From Rhodanobacteraceae bacterium (GTDB lineage Bacteria > Pseudomonadota > Gammaproteobacteria > Xanthomonadales > SZUA-5): a DNA stretch of 9,109 bases. Positions 1 through 6,300 of the stretch are shown here, one piece after another. Every line of letters begins with the position of its first letter. Within the stretch, counting starts at the first letter, position 1. A program made the translations under genes and the position numbers. The DNA lies in contig QIMA01000405.1 in NCBI GenBank assembly GCA_003233535.1, positions 1 through 9,109 on the forward strand, written 5' to 3'. Below the pieces are notes generated by a model. That model ran no database searches, was not told the origin of the DNA, and saw nothing but the letters and a program-made list of their open reading frames with translations.

Positions 1-42
1 GAAGGAGCGGTGTAGTGGTTCATACACCCGACTGAGAAAAAA

Positions 43-68
43 TCGCTGGGCGATCAAGGGCCTAGCGA
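43..68. repeat. imperfect inverted repeat (hairpin) in the leader
   Basis: Bases 43-51 (TCGCTGGGC) pair with 60-68 (GCCTAGCGA) across an 8-base loop. On the + strand RNA this is a 9-bp stem with one G-U wobble. Six A residues (37-42) sit directly before it, so on the - strand the stem would be followed by six T, like an intrinsic terminator, but there with one A-C mismatch. No - strand gene is visible to the right that would need it, and no T-run follows on the + strand. It may be a 5' leader structure of the gene at 113, or a terminator for an unseen feature. I see no convincing -35/-10 promoter pair in 1-112. Confidence 0.4.
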
Positions 69-112
69 GGGCGCGTGAAGTTTATGAAATACCCGGGCTA
101 AGGGTTCGTCTC

Positions 113-1558
113 ATGTCGAAGCTATTGCACGTCTTGTCTGTATTTTTGCTGCTTGCCGTTAGTGGGTCGTTGTGGGCCAGCCCCATTGGAATACCACCGG
201 CGACCTTGTGCTCTGACGCTCAAGGACCGTTGGGTGGCGGTACGACGCCCACCACGCCAGGGCGCTGGGGCAACCCTCAGCGGCCGGGAACGGGCTGGGA
301 TATCGCCTATACCGAAGACGGCAGCCAGCTCTATCTAACATGGTTTACCTACGCCGCGAACGGCCGCCCCACGTGGTATCTGGCGGTGCAGCTGCCCTGG
401 CCAGCGAACGCAAACAGCTGGTCGGCACCGCTGCAGAAATACACCTACTACCGCGGTGCTCGCATCGGGCCCGTGAATGTGGGAAACGTGGCGCTAACTC
501 GCGTTCCCAATGACCCAACCAAACTGGCCGTATATTGGCAGCTTGATGGCCAAACCGGCGTGGAACAGGAGTGCATCCAAGATTTCAGCCGGGAGGGCGT
601 TATCGAAAACGGCGCGAACGCCACCTACTCGGGCGCCTGGGGAAACCTAGCCGACAGCACCTACGGAATCAACTGGACAATCCTAACCCTCGATAGACCT
701 GCGGGTTTGATGTACCTCGAGCAGCCGTATCTGAGCACTTACGACACGGTTGGTGAACCCGTTTGGTTAGGCGCGCAATCGGCGGAAACGCCCAATCCTC
801 CCGCTAACACGAACGCCCTACCGTTCAATTACTTCTACATGCGCTCCAACTATGCCAACGGATTGCCCACTGAAGTGGCGGCGCAGGAATGCGGTGCGCC
901 GCCACTTCAACCGAGCTGCTTTCTCCTGCAGCCCAACGTCGGTACTTTCAGCCGAACGTTCACTGGCCCGACCACGGCCACCTGGAGCATCAACGTTAAC
1001 CGCTCAATGATTGCAACTAGTCAAACCGGAACTAGTCAAACCGTGACTCTGGTTCGGCCCTCAGCTGCTGGTGTGAAGTACACCGGGGCCACCCAGATTG
1101 TGGCGGACCGGGCTTGGTGCATCATCGACGAAGGCGCTCGCACGTGCCCGGTGCGGGTTGATTTCGGCACCCTGCCAGGGCAGTCGGGCTACGTGTTTCG
1201 AGTCAACCTGGCCAACCAGACCAAGACCTGGCTGCCGGCTCAAAGCGGCAATACGCTGATCGATCCGCTTCCGCCAGGGCAGTTTCATTACCAGCTGCAT
1301 ACAGCACCATCGGCGAATTCTGCCGAACTGGCGCGCAGCTGGACCGTACGGGTTGATCCGCCTAACTACGGCCAGACCAACAACATCGGCTTTCCCGCAG
1401 CCTCGGTGTGCAGCGGGGGGGCGGGTACTGGCGGCGGCGCAGTACCGCTGACACCCGGCCTTTGGTGGAACCCAGAGCGGCCCTTTACCGGTTGGGATCT
1501 AAGCGTAATCGATTCGACCGGCTCGACTCCGGAAGGTCAGAAGCTATTGGCAACCTAG
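113..1558 (+). CDS. N-terminal fragment: signal peptide plus first repeat unit, stops at amber codon
   Basis: If the TAG is real and read as stop, this 481-residue protein is what is made. Residues 1-22 are a classical Sec signal peptide: a Lys near the N-terminus, the hydrophobic stretch VLSVFLLLAV, and likely cleavage after SLWA. The mature part starts with a C-S-D-A-Q and Gly/Thr/Pro-rich linker, then a module with GRWGNPQRPGTGWD and GRPTWYLAVQ, a second module ending GEPVWLGAQ, the motif QECIQDFSR, and a CPVRVDFGT segment. The fragment ends inside the third module, 97 residues after unit 1 repeats from IGFPAASVC. G-x-W-N-P-x-R-x-x-x-G-W modules of this type are, from memory, common in exported Xanthomonadales proteins; no enzymatic residues are evident. 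A truncated protein would lack the jelly-roll and dockerin-like parts. Confidence 0.8.
   Translation: MSKLLHVLSVFLLLAVSGSLWASPIGIPPATLCSDAQGPLGGGTTPTTPGRWGNPQRPGTGWDIAYTEDGSQLYLTWFTYAANGRPTWYLAVQLPWPANANSWSAPLQKYTYYRGARIGPVNVGNVALTRVPNDPTKLAVYWQLDGQTGVEQECIQDFSREGVIENGANATYSGAWGNLADSTYGINWTILTLDRPAGLMYLEQPYLSTYDTVGEPVWLGAQSAETPNPPANTNALPFNYFYMRSNYANGLPTEVAAQECGAPPLQPSCFLLQPNVGTFSRTFTGPTTATWSINVNRSMIATSQTGTSQTVTLVRPSAAGVKYTGATQIVADRAWCIIDEGARTCPVRVDFGTLPGQSGYVFRVNLANQTKTWLPAQSGNTLIDPLPPGQFHYQLHTAPSANSAELARSWTVRVDPPNYGQTNNIGFPAASVCSGGAGTGGGAVPLTPGLWWNPERPFTGWDLSVIDSTGSTPEGQKLLAT
185..1384 (+). repeat. internal repeat unit 1 (about 400 residues)
   Basis: Begins IGIPPATLCS and is matched by the following unit beginning IGFPAASVCS, exactly 1200 bases later. 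Shared landmarks in order are: Gly-rich linker, TPGRWGNPQRPGTGWD, P-x-W-Y-L-A-V-Q, QECIQDFSR, GEPVWLGAQ, a three-Cys region, CPVRVDFGT, and FHYQL near the end. Within the unit, two smaller modules each end in a G-x-P-x-W-x-x-x-Q motif, so the protein is a duplication of a duplication. Confidence 0.85.
1015..1043 (+). repeat. 15-bp tandem duplication inside unit 1
   Basis: AACTAGTCAAACCG occurs at 1015-1028 and again at 1030-1043, identical over 14 bases, with a period of 15 bases (five codons). It encodes TSQTG-TSQTV. At the same place unit 2 has only one such segment (GSTGTVNQTV) and is about four residues shorter, which fits a recent in-frame slippage duplication. Confidence 0.85.
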
Positions 1559-2578
1559 TACACCTACGATCAGCATAAGCGACCAATCTGGCTCTACACG
1601 CAACCCAATCAAATACAGGTACTCGGCGACGGTAGTCGCGGCTGGTGGTCACCTTTGCTGAAGTACACCTGGAACGCCGGTGCCGCTTCGGCACATGCCG
1701 GTGAGCCCGTGGGTGAAGTGTCGGTGCGCTTTCTCCCCGACGATCCGACTAGGGCGGTTGTCAGCTGGCAGTGGAATCAGCAATCGAACACGGTGCACAA
1801 CGAATGCCTGCAGGATTTCAGCCGCGACAACAACCGCGCAGCCTCCGCCAATGCGGCATTTTCTGGCCCCTGGTTCGAGCCCGGCTGGCCCGGTTATGGC
1901 TATCAAGTGGCGATCGCGCCGGTGCAGGCGGGGTACTCTGAAATCGCCAGCATGACGCTGTACGACACGGCCGGTGAGCCGGTGTGGCTGCAGGCACAGC
2001 GGACCGGTTTGGCCGCACCGCCGCCAACGGGCGCGAACCTGAATCCGCCCATGGACCTGAAGTACTACATATCGCCCTACGCTGGCGGTTACCCGGTGGG
2101 CAGTTGCGGAGCGGGCTGTAGCCCGATCGAACGCTCAGCCGGGACCTTGGACCGAACCTTTATCAACGCGGCCAGTGCGACCGCCACGCTCAACGCGAGC
2201 TACACCGGATCAACGGGAACCGTGAACCAAACGGTCTCCTGGCGCCGACCGGCCAGCGGTGTGGGTACGGTAGCGATGGCCAAGCTGGCCGCCGTCAGTC
2301 AGGTGCTGGTCGATCGGACCGGGTGCGTGGCCGGCGCCTGCCCAGTCCGAGTCGATTTTGCCGCCGATCCAAGCGATCCCTACGCCCCGCAGGCGCGCGT
2401 TTATCGCCGCCAGCTGGAGCCGGTCTCGTCGACCCTGTACCGCTTGCCGGTCAATACCTCCACCGGTGAATACACCGATCAGCTCGGCAGCGCCGGGACC
2501 TTTCGCTACGAGCTAAAGCAGTTCGACAATCCGCTGGCGCCGGATCTGGCGTTCTCGGCTGATGTTACTGTCAGTGCT
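1385..2578 (+). repeat. internal repeat unit 2 (about 398 residues)
   Basis: Second tandem copy: IGFPAASVCS, TPGLWWNPERPFTGWD, RPIWLYTQ, NECLQDFSR, GEPVWLQAQ, CPVRVDFAA and FRYEL occur in the same order and spacing as in unit 1. The copies are well diverged in DNA and protein, so the duplication is old. The amber codon lies 57 residues into this copy. Confidence 0.85.
1556..1558 (+). other. in-frame amber codon at a conserved tryptophan position
   Basis: Local alignment of the two repeat units gives GSQLYLTWFTY (unit 1, Trp codon TGG at 341-343) against GQKLLAT-stop-YTY (unit 2, TAG at 1556-1558), with no gap across the site. One G-to-A change (TGG to TAG) explains it. Downstream the frame has no other stop for 595 codons and keeps all the repeat motifs. 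Confidence 0.9.
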
Positions 2579-3346
2579 GCGCCGCCTTCAACCTGCAGTC
2601 TGGACGATTGGACGACCACCGTTGGTTCGCCAGTGGCGGCGGCTCCATCGATCGCAATCCCCGGTGTTCGCTATGCCGGTGACTGTGGCATGCAGGTACT
2701 GGCGGTGGGCTCGTATGTGACCGATGCGCGACCGCAGGCTGAATCGAACTACAACGCCCGATTCTTCTACTACACCGGTGATCGCATCGGCGGCAGTGCG
2801 GACATTTTTCAAGCGCTCGCTGCCGGTGGCGGTACGCCACTTATCCGCGTGCAGCACGACGGCAATGTGTTGACCTACAGCGCCAAAGGCAGCGGCACGA
2901 CGCGCACGGTCACGGTCCAAGACAACAAATGGTATGCCATTGAGCTGCAGTGGAAAAGCGGCGCTGGCACCGGTTCGCTAGGTTTGCGAGTGACTGGCGC
3001 GGCGAGCGACTCGCCGTTGTCGACCCCGACCATCACCGGCTTGAACAATCCCACCGACCGGGTGGAGGACGTTCGCTTGGGGCTCATCAGCGGTTTCGGT
3101 ACCGGTGCGGTGGGATTTGATGAATTCCAGGCACGTCGCATCACTCAGCCCAAGCGGCTGTGCCGCGGTGACGCCAATAACGACGGTATGCGGACGATCG
3201 CTGATGCCACGGTGATCGTCCATGAGTTCACTAGCGGTGTGCTGGCCGCCGGACAGCCCGATTGCAACGAAGACGGCATCGTCACTACCGGAGACGCCGT
3301 ATGCGTGAGCGCCTTGTTCGTCAATAACGGCCCCGTCTGCCCCTAA
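1655..3346 (+). CDS. C-terminal fragment: second repeat unit, LamG-like segment, dockerin-like module
   Basis: This is the downstream half of the gene beginning at 113. The nominal start is TTG 1655 and gives 563 residues, but no good Shine-Dalgarno precedes it and coding sequence continues upstream to the TAG, so I doubt it is a natural start. It holds the rest of unit 2 (motifs NECLQDFSR, GEPVWLQAQ, CPVRVDFAA), then a beta-rich segment at 2594-3139 ending GFDEFQARR that resembles LamG/concanavalin-like lectin folds. Last is a dockerin-like module at 3161-3343. Its two 12-residue calcium loops fit D-x-N-x-D-G-(5)-D exactly: DANNDGMRTIAD and DCNEDGIVTTGD. Four Cys (1017, 1051, 1064, 1076) could form disulfides in an exported protein. 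Without the upstream half it has no signal peptide, so it would not be exported alone. Confidence 0.6.
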   Translation: MLKYTWNAGAASAHAGEPVGEVSVRFLPDDPTRAVVSWQWNQQSNTVHNECLQDFSRDNNRAASANAAFSGPWFEPGWPGYGYQVAIAPVQAGYSEIASMTLYDTAGEPVWLQAQRTGLAAPPPTGANLNPPMDLKYYISPYAGGYPVGSCGAGCSPIERSAGTLDRTFINAASATATLNASYTGSTGTVNQTVSWRRPASGVGTVAMAKLAAVSQVLVDRTGCVAGACPVRVDFAADPSDPYAPQARVYRRQLEPVSSTLYRLPVNTSTGEYTDQLGSAGTFRYELKQFDNPLAPDLAFSADVTVSAAPPSTCSLDDWTTTVGSPVAAAPSIAIPGVRYAGDCGMQVLAVGSYVTDARPQAESNYNARFFYYTGDRIGGSADIFQALAAGGGTPLIRVQHDGNVLTYSAKGSGTTRTVTVQDNKWYAIELQWKSGAGTGSLGLRVTGAASDSPLSTPTITGLNNPTDRVEDVRLGLISGFGTGAVGFDEFQARRITQPKRLCRGDANNDGMRTIADATVIVHEFTSGVLAAGQPDCNEDGIVTTGDAVCVSALFVNNGPVCP

Positions 3347-3354
3347 TCCGCCCT

Positions 3355-3358
3355 GGAG
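3355..3358 (+). promoter_or_regulatory. Shine-Dalgarno of rhs
   Basis: GGAG lies 7 bases before ATG 3366, inside the 19-base gap after the upstream stop. It decides the rhs start over the internal ATG at 3426, which would give a shorter signal peptide but has no comparable site in front of it. Confidence 0.75.
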
Positions 3359-3365
3359 TATAGAT

Positions 3366-6300
3366 ATGAATCAGCTCGATACCGTGGCGGTCAGCGGCCG
3401 TCCCAAGACCTCGCGCGTTCGTTGGATGCGTGCGCCATTGACCCTCGCCCTGCTGTTCAGTGCCAGCGCTTTTGGTCAGATAAATGCAGAGATTCAACCC
3501 TGGCCGGCGTCCACGGATCCATACCCCTCGGTGCTCCCAAGCCAGGGCAGCGGTCAGGGTGGCGTGGAAGTGTGGGAGGAGTACGACAAGCAGTTCAAAC
3601 GTCGCAACAGCATCGCCGCCTTAGGGCCGGATCTGTTTGGCGAAGAGGTCAATCTGGCCAACGGCGCGCTGGCGTTCTCAGCCACCGATCTGAGCATCCC
3701 GGGTAATTCCGGGCTGCCGGTAGCGCTGACCCGATCGATTAGCGTGAGCAGCCGGCCCTATCAGGCGGTCAACGACAAGCCCTTTGCCGATTGGGAACTG
3801 GACGTGCCGCGCATCGAGGGCACCTATGGCTTAGTTTGGGAGGGACCCAACGACCGCTGCAGCCGCACCACGCCGCCGGAGTCGGTGACGGTTGGTGGCT
3901 CACCGGGCGCCGTCACTTTCGTGGCCCGTGCTTTCTGGTCCGGCCTGCAGGCGCACATCCCCGGCGGCGGTGAGCTGCTGGTGGCCGATTCCAGCTCGAC
4001 TCCCCCACCAACTGCAGCAGGGGATTTCAAGTGGGTGACCTCGGGCCTGACGTACTTCAAGTGCATCACCGGTAGCCCGCAGCCGGGCTTTGTCGGCGAG
4101 GGTTTTGAGGCACTGACCACCGACGGTACTCGCTATAGCTTTAACTCCCTGGCGCAGTACTACGAAACCCCGCTGTCCTCCAGCGGCGCCGACTCCAGCT
4201 CGGGCACGATGTCGCGGCGCCGCCACGTGCTCTATGCGACCGAGGTGGTTGATCGCTTCGGCAACAAGGTCACCTACAGCTACAGCAACGGCCCCACCGA
4301 GCGTGCGCGCCTGGAAACGATCACCGCCACCGGTTCGACCACCAACCCCAGCGCATCCCGAGTGATCCGACTGGAGTACAACGCGCAAGGCTTTATCTGG
4401 AAGGCCCACGAGCAGTCAGGAACGACCGTACTAAGAACTTGGGAGTATCTGTACAACAGCAGCACTGTCGGTGCGCCCGACGTCAATCTGACCGATGTCA
4501 TCCTCCCCGATGACAGCCGCTGGGAAATTGACTTCCGTCAGTTGGTCGATTCAGAAATTCAGTACGCCGCCGATGTGCGGGGGCGCAACTGCAAGCACAA
4601 CCTCCCACACATCGGCATTCGCACCCCCGACAATGAGTTGCTTATGGGCGACGACGAGTACGTTGAAGGCACGATCAAGCACCCGGCCGGCGCGATAGGC
4701 AAGTTTCGCGCAGAAGTGGTTTATCACACCCGCGCCAACGTGCCGTTGGTTTGTGAAAACGCCGATGACGCAATACTGGGCGGTGGTGGGGTGTTCTACG
4801 ATCACACCAACGATGTCGCCAGGTTCACCAAGCACTACGATGCGCTGACCCTGACCCAGAAGGAAATCACCGGCCACGCGCTCACCCCAATGGTCTGGGG
4901 CTATGAATACGATTCGCAAGGCAACTGGCATAACGACGTAGAGCTAGTGTTCAACACCCGACCGCCGGTATGCGAGGACTTTGAGCCGGGCGACTGTTCA
5001 GCCCCGGTTTGCCCAGGGGGCGCCAGCTGCAGCAGCAACACGGGAGCCACCACCACCGTCACCGGACCGGGCATCGCCCAGCCTGACGGCAGCATGCCGA
5101 ACGAATGGACCCAGTACAGCTTCGGCAACAACTACCGCTTTGATGAGGGCAAGCTGCTCAAGGTTGAAAAGGGCCTGTTGCCCATTGGCGCTAGCAGCGC
5201 AACGGTACAGCGCAGCGAAAGCACCGAGTACCAGCTGCCCACATCGACCACTCCCGGCTCGATCCCCGCGGCGGGTCGCAGCCTGCGCGCAGGCGGTGAC
5301 GGCTACCTCTCTGAGCACCCGCGGCCGCGCGTCGGTCACGCCATCAACCAGGCCAACACCTGCTTCCGCTGGGACGGCTTCGTGTTCGACAACTACTTCC
5401 GCCCCACTAGCGTGGATCGTTCACGGCGCACGCCCGGCGCGAACGAGGAACTGAACGGGGACCCGGACTGCTCGCTGAGCGGCTCGACCCTGCTCAACAA
5501 GACCACCGAGAGCATCCTGTATCAGGACTTCACGACCCTTTGGGTCTTGGGTCAGACCAAAACACTCACCGTCACCGACAGCAGCACCGGCCAAGTCACC
5601 GTGCCGCAGCACACCGACAGCTATAATCTGTTGGCGCAACCGACTGAAACGCATGCCTTCGGCAAACGCCAGCAGGTGCTTAGCTACCACGCCGACGGCC
5701 TGGTTCGGCAGATCTCCGACGCCAGTGGCAGTAAGAACACCACGCTCAGTGCGTACATACGCGGCATCCCCACGCTGGTGACCTACCAAGACACCCGTTC
5801 TGAATCCGCGCTAGTGAACGGTCGTGGCGAGATTACCCAGCAAACCGGCGCCACCGGTGCAGTGACCAACTACACCTACGATGATATGGGTCGGCTGACC
5901 TGCATCAGCTATCCCAATGGCGATCCCTGCGTACCCAACGGATCCACCAATACCTGGTACGCCACCTTAATCAACTTCGCCCCGATGACCGCCTCCGATC
6001 AGCGCTTCGGCCTGCCCGTCGGCAGCTGGAAACGCACCGTCAAGACCGGTACCGGCCTAGGCAACACCGGTTATGCAGTCAGCGAAACTTACTACGACGG
6101 CTTCTGGCGCCCGCTGCTGTCGCGCGAGTATGACGGGGCCAATCCCGGCCAGACCACCCGCGTAGTTCGTCAACAATTCGACCCGCAGGGTCGGGCAATC
6201 TTCACCTCCTTCCCGACCAACGATACGTTGGCCTACAACGCTGGTGGCAACGGCAGCACCAGCTGGTACGACGGCATTGGCCGGATGGTGCGTTCGCGCA

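Larger units (their letters stand above)
113..3346 (+). pseudogene. secreted dockerin-type repeat protein, interrupted by one amber codon
   Basis: One frame runs from ATG 113 to TAA 3344-3346 (1077 codons plus stop) and is broken only by TAG at 1556-1558. Layout in read-through numbering: signal peptide about 1-22; repeat unit 1 about 25-424; repeat unit 2 about 425-822; LamG/concanavalin-like jelly-roll segment about 828-1009; dockerin-like module 1017-1077. The two sides clearly belong together, because unit 2 aligns with unit 1 straight across the TAG. The start is supported by AAGGG at 100-104, 8 bases upstream, and by the signal peptide; the frame is also open to the left edge, but nothing there looks like protein. 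Its stop is 19 bases before rhs, so the two are probably co-transcribed. Function is unknown; likely exported and surface-associated. It could be a recent pseudogene, a read-through gene, or a sequencing error. Confidence 0.75.

Noticed and set aside
1..40. tRNA-like look of the first bases
   Set aside because: A GTGGTTCATA-like string recalls tRNA arms, but no acceptor stem, anticodon arm or TPsiC loop can be formed.
84..101. Five-codon leader ORF (ATG 84 to TAA 101)
   Set aside because: No codon pattern for attenuation and no clear ribosome binding site; such short frames are expected by chance.
4981..5454. 157-codon + strand frame inside rhs
   Set aside because: Ala/Arg/Ser/Thr-rich frame-shifted reading of the rhs gene without domain features; a shadow frame.
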